Origin: Polyangia bacterium
GTDB taxonomy: Bacteria; Myxococcota_A; Polyangia; Nannocystales; Nannocystaceae
Assembly: GCA_030429545.1 (NCBI GenBank)
Contig: JAUIFF010000011.1
Span: 1 to 64,000 of the forward strand
DNA: 64,000 nucleotides
Reading direction: 5' to 3'
The notes beneath the pieces were generated by a model. The model saw only the letters and a list, made by a program, of their open reading frames with translations, was not told the DNA's origin and ran no database searches. The position numbers and the translations under genes are program-made. Shown here piece by piece: positions 9,365-17,699 of the stretch (positions are counted from its first letter, which is position 1; every line of letters begins with the position of its first letter).

Positions 9365-9907
9365 ATGCAATCTTGCCCCGGATGCGATCGCCTTATCTTA
9401 GCGCGCGAGCGTACCTGTCCGTTTTGTCAGACAACGCTCCGCTCCACATTTTCGCTGCTCAAACTATTGGGTATGTCCCTCCTGCTGGGCGTCGGGTTGA
9501 CCGGTTGTGACAAGGAGCCGGATGACTCCATCGGCTCGAGTGACGCGATTGGAACCAGTGACACCAGCGACACCAACGACAGCAACGACGGCATGACGAC
9601 CTGTGGATTTGGGGCAACCTGCGATGGCGGTGCGGCTGCGGCTGTGACCTACGGCGGGCCGCCCGGAAGTGGTCCCGACGATAGCTGGACAACCGATCCT
9701 GACACGTGGACCACAGATCCAGACCCAACAACGAGTTTTACCGACACAGACCCGGTTCCAGAGACGGACTCGGACACCCAAGCGACCGACTCGAATACCG
9801 ATACCGATACCGACGCGGATACCGATACCGACGCGGATACCGATACCGACGCGACCGATACCGACGCGGATACCGATACTGACACGGATACCGACACCAC
9901 CGGTTGA
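9365..9907 (+). CDS. zinc-ribbon plus lipobox protein with Asp/Thr-repeat tail, copy 1
   Basis: A 180-residue protein from the ATG at 9365, chosen because it matches the start of its paralogue at 10055. Residues 4-21 hold two CPxC knuckles (C4, C7, C18, C21) of a minimal zinc ribbon. A hydrophobic stretch (31-45) then ends in a lipobox, LTGC, with Cys48. A conserved AAAAVTYGGPP follows. The rest is low complexity and becomes a run of Asp-Thr pairs. If Cys48 is lipidated the zinc ribbon lies inside the cleaved signal peptide; if not, the ribbon stays cytoplasmic on a membrane anchor. Function unknown. Confidence 0.75.
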   Translation: MQSCPGCDRLILARERTCPFCQTTLRSTFSLLKLLGMSLLLGVGLTGCDKEPDDSIGSSDAIGTSDTSDTNDSNDGMTTCGFGATCDGGAAAAVTYGGPPGSGPDDSWTTDPDTWTTDPDPTTSFTDTDPVPETDSDTQATDSNTDTDTDADTDTDADTDTDATDTDADTDTDTDTDTTG

Positions 9908-10054
9908 CGGACCGTAGACTATTTGTCTATGCAACTTGTTTGGCTACGGCAACCGACGTAGCTGACGGGTTCTTAATTTCCCGCAAAACGGTCCACTTAT
10001 TTCGACTCAAAAAACCGGCTGGACTTCGGGCCCGGATCATCTCACCATTTCGTT

Positions 10055-10576
10055 ATGCAAGCATGTCCCGGCTGTAGCCGCCTTATTTTGGCCCGGGAAC
10101 GTATCTGTCCCTTTTGCCAGACATCCCTACGTTCCGCACCTTCGCTGCTTCAACTCCTGGGGGTTTCGGTCCTCCTGGGCGTCGGCATCACCGGATGCGA
10201 CAAGGACTCCGAAGAAACTGAAGGTGAGTGTGCAAGTGTCTCGTGCGACGATGCTGCCGCAGCGGCCGTGACCTATGGCGGACCGCCCGAGAGCGAGTCC
10301 TGGAGCGGGAACGGGACCTGGGACGCAACGTCGGAAACGTTTACCACCGGCGATACCGACAACCCCACGCAAACCACGACGGGGTCAACAACGTCGGATA
10401 TGTCGACGTCATCCGGGCCGAGTACCGAGACCCAGGCCGAGTCCGAGTCCGACACGGAAACCGAATCCGGCACCGAGCCCGAAACCGATACCGACACCGA
10501 AGCCAATACCGACACGGAAACCGAAACCGAGTCAGGCACCGACACCTCCGACAGCGGCTCAGAAACCTCCGGCTAG
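10055..10576 (+). CDS. zinc-ribbon plus lipobox protein with acidic tail, copy 2
   Basis: A 173-residue paralogue of the preceding protein, 147 bases downstream. The N-terminus is nearly identical in layout: C4, C7, C18 and C21 in CPGC and CPFC, hydrophobic residues 31-45, ITGC lipobox with Cys48, then AAAAVTYGGPP. The tail differs, being Glu/Thr/Ser-rich rather than Asp/Thr repeats. Ribbon, hydrophobic segment, lipobox and YGGPP are all kept in both copies while the tail drifts, so these four parts appear to be the functional unit. The last 18 bases overlap the end of the convergent protease gene. Confidence 0.75.
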   Translation: MQACPGCSRLILARERICPFCQTSLRSAPSLLQLLGVSVLLGVGITGCDKDSEETEGECASVSCDDAAAAAVTYGGPPESESWSGNGTWDATSETFTTGDTDNPTQTTTGSTTSDMSTSSGPSTETQAESESDTETESGTEPETDTDTEANTDTETETESGTDTSDSGSETSG

Positions 10577-11677
10577 TCCGCTCGCCCCATCCACCTTCTC
10601 ACCGGCGGCCGGCAACGGCGTGATTGGCTCATCCTCGGGTGTTTGAAGGTTGGCCAGTTGCGTCCGGACCTCGACAAAAACGCCGCGCAGCCAGGCCACT
10701 CGTTGGTCGGGCGGTTGCTCCTGGCTGTCCTCGCTGACCGCCCGCAAAAACGCACGTAGGTTACCGCAATCGGTCAGTCCGGTGTCGGCCCACAACCCGA
10801 GACTCGCACCGTGATAAATGCGAAGGCAGGCATCGAGCTCACCACGTTCGCACAACGGCGTGGCAACCCGCTCGGCATCGGCGAGTGCGGAGACAATCAC
10901 ATCCTGCGAAGCCAGCGAACAGCTTGTAAATACATCAGCAGGCAGGGAGACGTCGGCAACGGCGACCGCTGTTGACTTGGGTTGCGCAGGCTCGGCCGTG
11001 CGGGCGGCAAACTGCGCCGGCGTGATCCCAACGTTTGCCTGTGCAATCAAATTTTTAAGGTAGGCCGCGGGCACCGCAAAGTTGACATTTTGCCCGCCAC
11101 TGACGATCAGCGTCGTCACCCCGACAACTTCGCCGGCCTGGTTAAACAGCGGCCCACCACTCGAACCGGTCGAAATCGGGGCCGAGATCTGAAATAGCTG
11201 CAAGTCGTCGACGCCGCGCACCGAGCTGACAAGGCCATCGGTCACGGTGTGGTCGAGGGTGCCAAACGGACTCGAAATCGTGAACACCGACTCGCCGGCG
11301 CGCACCCGCGTGCTGTCACCAAGGGGCACGGCCACGGGCGTGGGCCCGGCGATTTTCAACAGCGCGAGGTCGTGGAGTTCGTCCCAGGCGACAACCTGGA
11401 CCACCGGGGCCCGCTGGTCCTCTGTAAATACAACTTCGATCGGCGCCTGGCCTTCGATGACGTGGTAGCCGGTGACCACGAGCCCCGCGCGGTCGATGAC
11501 AAACCCCGAGCCATAGCCCTCGGGGACTTCAATGCGCACCACGCCCGGGCTGCGCTTCGCCACCAAGTCGGGGAGTGTGGGCGGTTTGGGCGGGAGCTTT
11601 GGGGCACACGCGCAGATGCACGCGGCTGTGAGACCCAGGGAAAACGATCGAAACAACTCTGGCACCGAAGGCTCCAA
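10559..11677 (-). CDS. trypsin-like (S1C, DegP-type) serine protease, probable lipoprotein
   Basis: A 372-residue secreted serine protease. The N-terminus has a hydrophobic stretch ending in Cys-rich AACICACAP, so a lipid anchor at Cys20, 22 or 24 is likely. The trypsin-like catalytic triad is visible: His72 in TGYHVIEG, Asp103 in ELHDLALL and Ser173 in TGSSGGPLF. No PDZ domain follows. The C-terminal 150 residues hold a Cys-containing helical region (CERGELDACLRIY) that I do not recognise. Loss of PDZ sets it apart from DegP and DegQ. It lies 22 bases after the cyclase gene on the same strand, so co-transcription is plausible. Confidence 0.88.
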   Translation of the reverse strand: MEPSVPELFRSFSLGLTAACICACAPKLPPKPPTLPDLVAKRSPGVVRIEVPEGYGSGFVIDRAGLVVTGYHVIEGQAPIEVVFTEDQRAPVVQVVAWDELHDLALLKIAGPTPVAVPLGDSTRVRAGESVFTISSPFGTLDHTVTDGLVSSVRGVDDLQLFQISAPISTGSSGGPLFNQAGEVVGVTTLIVSGGQNVNFAVPAAYLKNLIAQANVGITPAQFAARTAEPAQPKSTAVAVADVSLPADVFTSCSLASQDVIVSALADAERVATPLCERGELDACLRIYHGASLGLWADTGLTDCGNLRAFLRAVSEDSQEQPPDQRVAWLRGVFVEVRTQLANLQTPEDEPITPLPAAGEKVDGASGLAGGF

Positions 11678-11699
11678 ACGCGGCCGAGCGCAGATCGGG

Positions 11700-12623
11700 T
11701 TAGGTCGATTGTTCCGGGGCGAGGCCCAGGACCTCGGTCAGTTGGTGACTACCGGTCTTGCCCTTGAGGTTGACCTGCTTGCGGCGCCCTACCTCGATCC
11801 GCTCGCCGATGAGTTTGCAGACATCTTCGGAGACCAACAAGCTGGCCCCAAACTCCTTGGTCGCCGACTCGATCCGGCTGGCGATGTTGACGGGGTCGCC
11901 AATGGCCGTGAACTGCATCTTTTCGGGGTGCCCCATCTCCCCGATGATCACCGGCCCCACGTGGATGCCAATGCCGATGCGAAAGGTCGTATCGAACTGG
12001 CGCTTGAGATAGTGGTTGAGGTCGTCGAGCGCGGCGAGCATGCCGAGACCCGCCGAAACCGCATCGAGGCAGGCGTCCGCCGGATCTTCCCGCGAAAGGC
12101 CAAAGATCGCCATGATCCCGTCGCCCATGTACTTGTCGATGTAGCCCCCGTGCTCGAGCACCGGGCCGCCCATCTTGCGAAAGTAGCGGCCGAGGATGTG
12201 GATGACGTCGTAGGGCAGATGGCTTTCGGCAAACGGGGTGAAGTTGCGGATGTCGCTAAACAAAATCGCCAACCGCCGGTCCTTGCCGGTCGCGTTGGGC
12301 GAGCGGTCCGACTGGATCATCCGCATGTCCTCTTCGTCGATCACCAACCGGCGCACGGTGACCGGGCCACAGACTTTGGTCTGACAGGCCAGGCGAATGT
12401 TGTCGTCAAAACCCTTGCGTTTGGCGAGCTGTTGCTCTGCCGGGGTTCGCGGCTCGACATTTTCGAGGTGGTCCACGACGACGACGCGACAGGTCGAGCA
12501 GCGGGCGTTGCCCCCACACGCGGCGACATGGGGGATTCCCGCAGCGCGCGAGATCTCGAGCAGGGTCTGATCTTCGCCAGCCGCCTCGATCACCTTCTCC
12601 CGCTGAAAGTCCACACGCACCAT
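11700..12623 (-). CDS. 2Fe-2S ferredoxin fused to class III adenylate/guanylate cyclase
   Basis: A 307-residue soluble fusion. Residues 1-95 are a plant-type ferredoxin domain with the cluster ligands Cys36, Cys42, Cys45 and Cys80 (AACGGNARCSTC and LACQ). From about 115 comes a class III nucleotide cyclase domain: ILFSDIRNFT with the first metal Asp, YMGDGIMAIFG with the second, GIGIHVGPVIIGEMG, and FTAIGDPVNIASRIES. The expected product is cyclic AMP made under redox or oxygen control of the iron-sulfur cluster; the control is inferred. Cyclases with N-terminal ferredoxin domains are known in other bacteria. The protease gene follows on the same strand. Confidence 0.9.
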   Translation of the reverse strand: MVRVDFQREKVIEAAGEDQTLLEISRAAGIPHVAACGGNARCSTCRVVVVDHLENVEPRTPAEQQLAKRKGFDDNIRLACQTKVCGPVTVRRLVIDEEDMRMIQSDRSPNATGKDRRLAILFSDIRNFTPFAESHLPYDVIHILGRYFRKMGGPVLEHGGYIDKYMGDGIMAIFGLSREDPADACLDAVSAGLGMLAALDDLNHYLKRQFDTTFRIGIGIHVGPVIIGEMGHPEKMQFTAIGDPVNIASRIESATKEFGASLLVSEDVCKLIGERIEVGRRKQVNLKGKTGSHQLTEVLGLAPEQST

Positions 12624-12833
12624 ACGCGGAGCCTACCAGCCCAAGGAGGGCGGCGACCCCGAGTTTGGCGGTCACTGCGAATTTTTCACACGCCACATCC
12701 CACTAGAAACAACGTCTAGACGGGCTTTGAATTCGACCACCGGCACAAGTGTCTTGGGCGTGAACACCGCCCCCGGGTGTTTTCTCGCAAGCAACGCTGG
12801 ATTCTGCCCGCTCGGTTTGCCAAGCTCGCAGCG

Positions 12834-13793
12834 ATGGACGAACCCCGTCGCACGCTCTACCCCGCGATCGAACCGTACGACACCGGCGAGTTGGTCGTCT
12901 CGGAAATCCACACGCTCTACTACGAGCAGTCGGGCAACCCCGAGGGCAAACCCGTGGTGTTTTTGCACGGCGGTCCAGGTGGCGGAACGTCGCCGGCACA
13001 ACGCCGATTTCACGACCCCGCGCAGTACCGCATCATCCTGTTTGACCAACGCGGTTGCGGTCGCAGCAAACCCCACGCCTGTCTCGAAGAAAACACCACC
13101 TGGGATCTGGTCGCCGACATCGAGCGACTGCGCCAACATCTCGGCATCGACAAGTGGCAGGTGTTCGGCGGCTCGTGGGGCAGCACGCTCGCCCTCGCCT
13201 ACGCCGAAGCCCACCCTGGCCGCGTCACCGAGCTGATCCTGCGCGGGATCTTTTTGCTGCGCAAGCGCGAGCTCGAGTGGTTTTACCAGGAGGGTGCGAG
13301 CGCCATCTTCCCCGACGCATGGGAGAAGTTCTTAGAGCCGATCCCGATGGCCGAGCGCCGCGACCTGCTGCATGCGTACTACCGCCGGCTGACCTCCGAC
13401 GACCCCAAACTCCGGCTGCAGGCTGCGCGCGCGTGGAGCATTTGGGAGGGCTCGACCTCGTTTTTGTATCCCAACGCCGACATCATTGAGCGGGTCGGTG
13501 CCGACGAGTTCAGCCTCGCGTTTGCCCGCATCGAAAGTCACTACTTCGTCAACGGCGGGTTTTTGCGCGACGAAAACCAACTCCTCGAAGAAATCGGCAA
13601 CATCCGCCACATCCCCGGGGTGATCGTCCAGGGGCGCTACGACGTGGTCTGCCCGGTCGACAGCGCCTGGGAGCTCACGCGGCTGTGGCCCGAGGTCAAC
13701 TTTCGCCTCGTCCCCGACGCCGGTCACTCGGCGTTCGAGCCCGGCATCCTCCACGAACTTGTATCTGCAACCGACCGCTATTCGGCCGACTAG
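12834..13793 (+). CDS. pip: prolyl iminopeptidase, copy 1
   Basis: An alpha/beta-hydrolase of family S33 that removes N-terminal proline from peptides. It shows HGGPGGG (45-51, oxyanion hole), FDQRGCGRS, the nucleophile Ser114 in GGSWGS, Asp in GRYDVVCP and His in AGHSAFEP. The 319-residue length fits the family. I chose the ATG at 12834, which gives the usual EPRRTLYPAIEPYD start; an upstream in-frame ATG at 12777 would add an unconserved tail. No signal peptide, so cytoplasmic. A second paralogue follows 16 bases later. Confidence 0.93.
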   Translation: MDEPRRTLYPAIEPYDTGELVVSEIHTLYYEQSGNPEGKPVVFLHGGPGGGTSPAQRRFHDPAQYRIILFDQRGCGRSKPHACLEENTTWDLVADIERLRQHLGIDKWQVFGGSWGSTLALAYAEAHPGRVTELILRGIFLLRKRELEWFYQEGASAIFPDAWEKFLEPIPMAERRDLLHAYYRRLTSDDPKLRLQAARAWSIWEGSTSFLYPNADIIERVGADEFSLAFARIESHYFVNGGFLRDENQLLEEIGNIRHIPGVIVQGRYDVVCPVDSAWELTRLWPEVNFRLVPDAGHSAFEPGILHELVSATDRYSAD

Positions 13794-13809
13794 AGCGAAG
13801 GCGACCCAC

Positions 13810-14778
13810 GTGCAACCCGGCGATCATCTCAGCATCACCTATCCCGACATCGAGCCCTACCACTTTGGTCGGCTGCGGGTCTCCGATGTCCACGACCTCT
13901 ACTTCGAACAATCCGGCAACCCCGACGGTAAACCAGTGGTGTTTTTGCACGGCGGGCCCGGTGGTGGCACCGACCCCAAGCACCGGACGTTTTTCGACCC
14001 CAAACACTACCGCATCATCCTGTTCGACCAGCGCGGCTGCGGCCAAAGTGAGCCCCACGCCTCGTTGGTCGACAACACCACCTGGCATCTGGTTGAGGAT
14101 ATCGAGGCCCTGCGCACCCACCTAGGCATCAAGCGGTGGCAGGTGTTCGGCGGCTCGTGGGGCAGCACCCTAGCCGTTGCCTATGCACAGAGTTATCCCG
14201 AGCGGGTCACCGAGCTGATCCTGCGTGGGATCTTTTTGTTTACCCGGCGCGAGAGCGAGTGGTTTTACGGCAAGGGCACACGCAAGTTGTTCCCCGACGC
14301 CTGGGATGCGTTTGTCGGGGCGATTCCCCCGGACGAGCGCGGCGACCTGATCGGCGCCTACTACCGCCGCCTCACCTCCGAAGACCCCCAAACCCAGGCC
14401 GACGCCGCCCGTTCGTGGAGCATGTGGGAGGGCAGCGTGGCCACGTTGATGCCCAACTACGACCTGTTGGAGCACTGCTCAGACCCCCGGTTTTCGCTCG
14501 CGTTTAGCCGCATCGAATGCCACTACTTCGTCAACGGCGGGTTTTTAAAAAACGAGAAGCAGCTGTTTGCCAACCTCCACAAAATCCAGCACATCCCGAC
14601 CGTGATTGTGCACGGCCGCTACGATGTGATCTGTCCGCTGGAGAACGCTTACCGACTGCACAAGGGGCTGCCAAAATCGGAGCTGGTCATCGTCCCCGGG
14701 GCCGGTCACTCCGCCTTCGAGCCCGGCATCTCGCACGCCCTCGTGCGGGCCACCGACGAGATGCTCAAGCGCGGCTAA
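13810..14778 (+). CDS. pip: prolyl iminopeptidase, copy 2
   Basis: A 322-residue S33 peptidase, a close tandem paralogue of the gene before it, with HGGPGGG, FDQRGCGQS, GGSWGS (nucleophile), GRYDVICP and AGHSAFEP all intact, so both copies should be active. The GTG at 13810 is preferred because it starts 16 bases after the first copy's stop, has GAAGG just before it and gives an N-terminus like copy 1; the longer frame from 13759 would overlap copy 1. The run of identical stretches points to a tandem duplication. A clear terminator follows. Confidence 0.92.
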   Translation: MQPGDHLSITYPDIEPYHFGRLRVSDVHDLYFEQSGNPDGKPVVFLHGGPGGGTDPKHRTFFDPKHYRIILFDQRGCGQSEPHASLVDNTTWHLVEDIEALRTHLGIKRWQVFGGSWGSTLAVAYAQSYPERVTELILRGIFLFTRRESEWFYGKGTRKLFPDAWDAFVGAIPPDERGDLIGAYYRRLTSEDPQTQADAARSWSMWEGSVATLMPNYDLLEHCSDPRFSLAFSRIECHYFVNGGFLKNEKQLFANLHKIQHIPTVIVHGRYDVICPLENAYRLHKGLPKSELVIVPGAGHSAFEPGISHALVRATDEMLKRG

Positions 14779-14803
14779 TCCTCCGGCAAACCAGCCACCA
14801 CGC

Positions 14804-14839
14804 AGCTACGCGCGATTGCAAGCGCGTAGCTTTGTTTTT
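14804..14839 (+). terminator. rho-independent terminator after the pip pair
   Basis: A perfect 10-bp stem, AGCTACGCGC (14804-14813) with GCGCGTAGCT (14822-14831), around an 8-base loop is followed by a T-rich tract, TTTGTTTTT. It lies 26 bases after the second pip gene and separates it from the TetR operon. Confidence 0.85.
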
Positions 14840-14863
14840 AATTTCAAATGCTTGGCGTTCTCT

Positions 14864-14893
14864 TAATTTTAAATTAGACAAACTGACCAGTTT
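14864..14893 (+). promoter_or_regulatory. two operator-like palindromes ahead of the TetR operon
   Basis: Two perfect inverted repeats lie in an AT-rich stretch just before the TetR gene: TAATTT-T-AAATTA (14864-14876) and AAACTG-AC-CAGTTT (14880-14893). TetR-family repressors usually bind such palindromes near their own promoter, so autoregulation of the six-gene operon is likely. I cannot place the -10 and -35 boxes with confidence. Confidence 0.5.
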
Positions 14894-14910
14894 TGCCAAG
14901 ATAGTCAGCG

Positions 14911-15579
14911 TTGACGATCAAAGACATTCACGATGTCGCGCGGATGCTCGACGAAGCGATTGGCGACATCGATCCAAGCAGTGCCAAGGGCCGCAAACGC
15001 CTGCGGATTCTCGAAGCTGCAAGCGAGCTGTTTATTGCCCAGGGCTATCGCAAGACCAGTGTCGGCGAAATCGCCAAACGGGCCGGTATTGCCAAGGGCA
15101 CCGTCTACCTCTACTTCGCCACCAAGGTCGACATGCTCTCGGCTGCGATCGCCCGCGAAAAACAAAAGTCGCTCACCGCGTTCGCCCCGATTTTTGACGA
15201 CGCCATCGACCCGGCAACTCGCCTGCGTCTATGGATCGAACAAACCCTGCTCGTGCCCGGCAACTCGCCGCTGATCGGCCGCATCATGGCGGGCGACGAA
15301 GACATGGCGGCCGCCCTTGCCGAAATGGACCCCAAGTTGTTTGCCCGGCGCAAAGACGAGGGACATGAATTTTTGGGCAGGTTGATCCGGGCGGCAACAC
15401 CCAACCGCAAGTGGCCCGAACCCGAGCTTGAGGTCCACATCAACGTGCTGTCCTCGCTGGCATTTTTGGCCCCCCACCTGCGGGCACCACACGTCCGCCA
15501 GGGCACACCTCTCAGTGATTTTGCAAGGATTTATGCCGACCTGCTCGTCAGCGGCCTACAACAGGAGGGTGAACCATGA
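14911..15579 (+). CDS. TetR/AcrR-family transcriptional regulator
   Basis: A 222-residue repressor-type regulator. The N-terminal helix-turn-helix is clear: RILEAASELFIAQGYRKTSVGEIAKRAGIAKG in pieces, then GTVYLYFATKVDML (about 30-75). The C-terminal ligand domain is helical and not assignable. The TTG at 14911 opens the frame; an in-frame ATG at 14944 is an alternative. The stop overlaps the next gene's ATG (ATGA), so it is the first gene of an operon encoding an export-like system, which it probably controls through the palindromes just upstream. The inducer is unknown. Confidence 0.9.
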   Translation: MTIKDIHDVARMLDEAIGDIDPSSAKGRKRLRILEAASELFIAQGYRKTSVGEIAKRAGIAKGTVYLYFATKVDMLSAAIAREKQKSLTAFAPIFDDAIDPATRLRLWIEQTLLVPGNSPLIGRIMAGDEDMAAALAEMDPKLFARRKDEGHEFLGRLIRAATPNRKWPEPELEVHINVLSSLAFLAPHLRAPHVRQGTPLSDFARIYADLLVSGLQQEGEP

Positions 15580-16430
15580 GTCTCCATACACGTCGTCGTC
15601 ATCTCGCGTTTTTAGCCGGTGCTGCGCTCACCTTGGCAGTTACCCCCGCGATGGTATTTGCCGGTGAGCCAATTGCTGACCCAGTCGCTGAGCCAGGTGC
15701 CGCAAAAAATGTAGCTACACCTACCCCACCGAAGTTGGGTGACCCGGGATTTTTAGACTACGTGTTGGACCGCATCGACGATGTCTCCCGCGGCGAGTCG
15801 AGCCACGCCCTCATGCAGATGCGAGTGAAGACCAAGCACTACACCCGCTCAATGGCCCTGGAGTCGTGGTCGATGGGCGAGAAGTTCTCGCTGGTGCGAA
15901 TCTTGGAGCCCAAAAAAGAACGCGGCACAGCCACGCTACGCGCCCACGACGACCTGTTTTCCTACCTCAGCAAAACCGGCCGCACCATCAAAATCACAGG
16001 CGCCATGATGGGTGGCTCGTGGATGGGTAGCCACTTTACCAACGACGACCTCGTCAAAAGCACCCGGCTGCGCAACGAGTTTGATGCTTCAATAGCCGAC
16101 GGGCCGCAAGTCGAGGGCGAGGCCACCTACAAACTCACCCTCATTCCCAAACCCGAGACCGCGGTGGTTTGGGGGAAAATCGAGTCGACGGTGCGGGTGT
16201 CTGACCTGTTGCCGGTCGAGCAGGTGTTTTACGACGAAGACGGCGAGCCAGCCCGGCGGATGACCTTTCGCGGCTACCAGCAAATCGGCGAGCGTAAAAC
16301 GGCCACCCACATCACCATGGCGCCGCTCGACAAGCCGGGCGAGTTCACCGAGATCCGCTATGCCAAGCTCGAGTTTAACGTCGAGCTCACGCCCAATTTC
16401 TTTACCCTCCAACGCCTCAAATCGATGTAA
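15576..16430 (+). CDS. outer membrane lipoprotein-sorting (LolA-like) protein
   Basis: A 284-residue exported protein with a classical signal peptide (RRR then FLAGAALTLAVTPAMVFAG; cleavage near residue 30). The mature part fits the LolA/LppX-fold family annotated as outer membrane lipoprotein-sorting protein: MRVKTKHYTRSMALESWSMG, EPKKERGTATLR, MMGGSWMGSHFTNDDLVK and ITMAPLDKPGEFTEIRYAKLEFN. Such proteins form a half-open barrel that carries a lipid or lipidated cargo across the periplasm. It is translationally coupled to TetR and followed 24 bases later by the first permease, so it is the likely periplasmic carrier of this ABC system. Confidence 0.88.
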   Translation: MSLHTRRRHLAFLAGAALTLAVTPAMVFAGEPIADPVAEPGAAKNVATPTPPKLGDPGFLDYVLDRIDDVSRGESSHALMQMRVKTKHYTRSMALESWSMGEKFSLVRILEPKKERGTATLRAHDDLFSYLSKTGRTIKITGAMMGGSWMGSHFTNDDLVKSTRLRNEFDASIADGPQVEGEATYKLTLIPKPETAVVWGKIESTVRVSDLLPVEQVFYDEDGEPARRMTFRGYQQIGERKTATHITMAPLDKPGEFTEIRYAKLEFNVELTPNFFTLQRLKSM

Positions 16431-16454
16431 ACGCAACAATCTAAAGGTGTAGCC

Positions 16455-17672
16455 ATGGATACGCTCAAGCTGGCCTGGCGAAATGTCTGGCGCAACACCA
16501 GACGCAGTGTTGTGACCATCACGGCGACCGCCCTCGCCCTGTTTGTGATGATCGTCTACTCCGGCTTGGTCGCCGGCTACATCGGCGGGATGGAACGCAA
16601 GGCGCTTGCGCTCGAGCTTGGCGAAGTCCAGATCTTTGCCGAGGACTACCGCAAAAAACCTTCGATCTACACCAAGATCGAGGGCCACGAGGCGATCGTC
16701 GAGCAGGCTGAAGCCGCTGGTTTTCGTGCATCTGCAAGGTTAAAGGCCTCGGGCCTCGGGGCCTTTGGCGATGCCTCTTCGGGGATTTCGATCAATGGCA
16801 TCGATGTCGAGCGCGATGCCACGGTGTCCGATATCGCCAAGCACGTGCACAGCGGCCGCTGGATAGGGCCCGACGAACACGACGCAGTGGCGATCGGTCG
16901 CAAACTCGCCAAGACCCTCGGGATCGGCGTTGGCGATGAACTCGTGGTCCTCAGCCAGGGCGCCGACGGCTCGATGGCCAACGAGGTCTACCAGGTCCGC
17001 GGCATCTTAAAGGGCATCTCCGATGGGGTCGACCGCGGCGGCGTGTTTATGACCCATCGCGCCTATCGCGAGTTGATGTACCTCGACGAGGGCGTCCACC
17101 AACTGATTGTACGCACACCTAAATCGCTGCCACTCGACCAGGCGACCGCCCAACTGCAAAAGCTCGCGCCCGAGGCCGATGTCAAGGACTGGACCGAGCT
17201 CATGCCGACCCTCGCCTCCATGCTTGAAAACGGCAAGGTCGGCATCATGATGATGTTTGTCATCATTTACATCGCAATCGGGATTCTCATTCTCAACGCC
17301 ATGTTGATGGCCGTGTTTGAACGGATCCGCGAGTTTGGGGTGCTCAAGGCCATCGGCGTGGGTCCACTTGGCGTGATGGCGATGATCTTTGCCGAAACGG
17401 CCATCCAACTCGGCGCCGCGATCTGCGTTGGTGTGTTGCTGGCGATCCCGACCAACCACTACCTCGTCGAAACCGGCTTAGACCTGTCTGCAAGTTTGGG
17501 TGACGTTTCGGTGATCGGCATGGCCATGGACCCGATCTGGCGCTCCGAAGTCGACCTCAACACCTACCTGATGCCGATTGCTGTGCTCACGGCCATTGTT
17601 GGTCTCGCCGTGATTTACCCGGCCCTCAAGGCCGCGTTTGTCCGCCCGGTTGCGGCCATGCGCCACCAGTAA
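16455..17672 (+). CDS. ABC transporter permease, FtsX/LolE type, copy 1
   Basis: A 405-residue inner-membrane permease with the MacB/LolE layout: one N-terminal helix (RSVVTITATALALFVMIVYS), a large periplasmic domain (about 45-265), then three C-terminal helices within the FtsX domain (IYIAIGILILNAMLMAVFERIREFGVLKAIG marks the first). It starts LAWRNVWRNTRRS, the same signature as the next gene. Together with the second permease and the ATPase it should form a heterodimeric extractor that lifts a lipidated or hydrophobic substrate from the inner membrane. An AAAGGTG lies just before the ATG. Confidence 0.92.
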   Translation: MDTLKLAWRNVWRNTRRSVVTITATALALFVMIVYSGLVAGYIGGMERKALALELGEVQIFAEDYRKKPSIYTKIEGHEAIVEQAEAAGFRASARLKASGLGAFGDASSGISINGIDVERDATVSDIAKHVHSGRWIGPDEHDAVAIGRKLAKTLGIGVGDELVVLSQGADGSMANEVYQVRGILKGISDGVDRGGVFMTHRAYRELMYLDEGVHQLIVRTPKSLPLDQATAQLQKLAPEADVKDWTELMPTLASMLENGKVGIMMMFVIIYIAIGILILNAMLMAVFERIREFGVLKAIGVGPLGVMAMIFAETAIQLGAAICVGVLLAIPTNHYLVETGLDLSASLGDVSVIGMAMDPIWRSEVDLNTYLMPIAVLTAIVGLAVIYPALKAAFVRPVAAMRHQ

Positions 17673-17699
17673 ACCGCCCACCCTCGCCTGGAGATTGTC

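Noticed and set aside
11532..12719. A 395-codon forward frame over the cyclase gene
   Set aside because: It is antisense to a protein with intact ferredoxin and cyclase motifs, so it is a shadow of codon bias.
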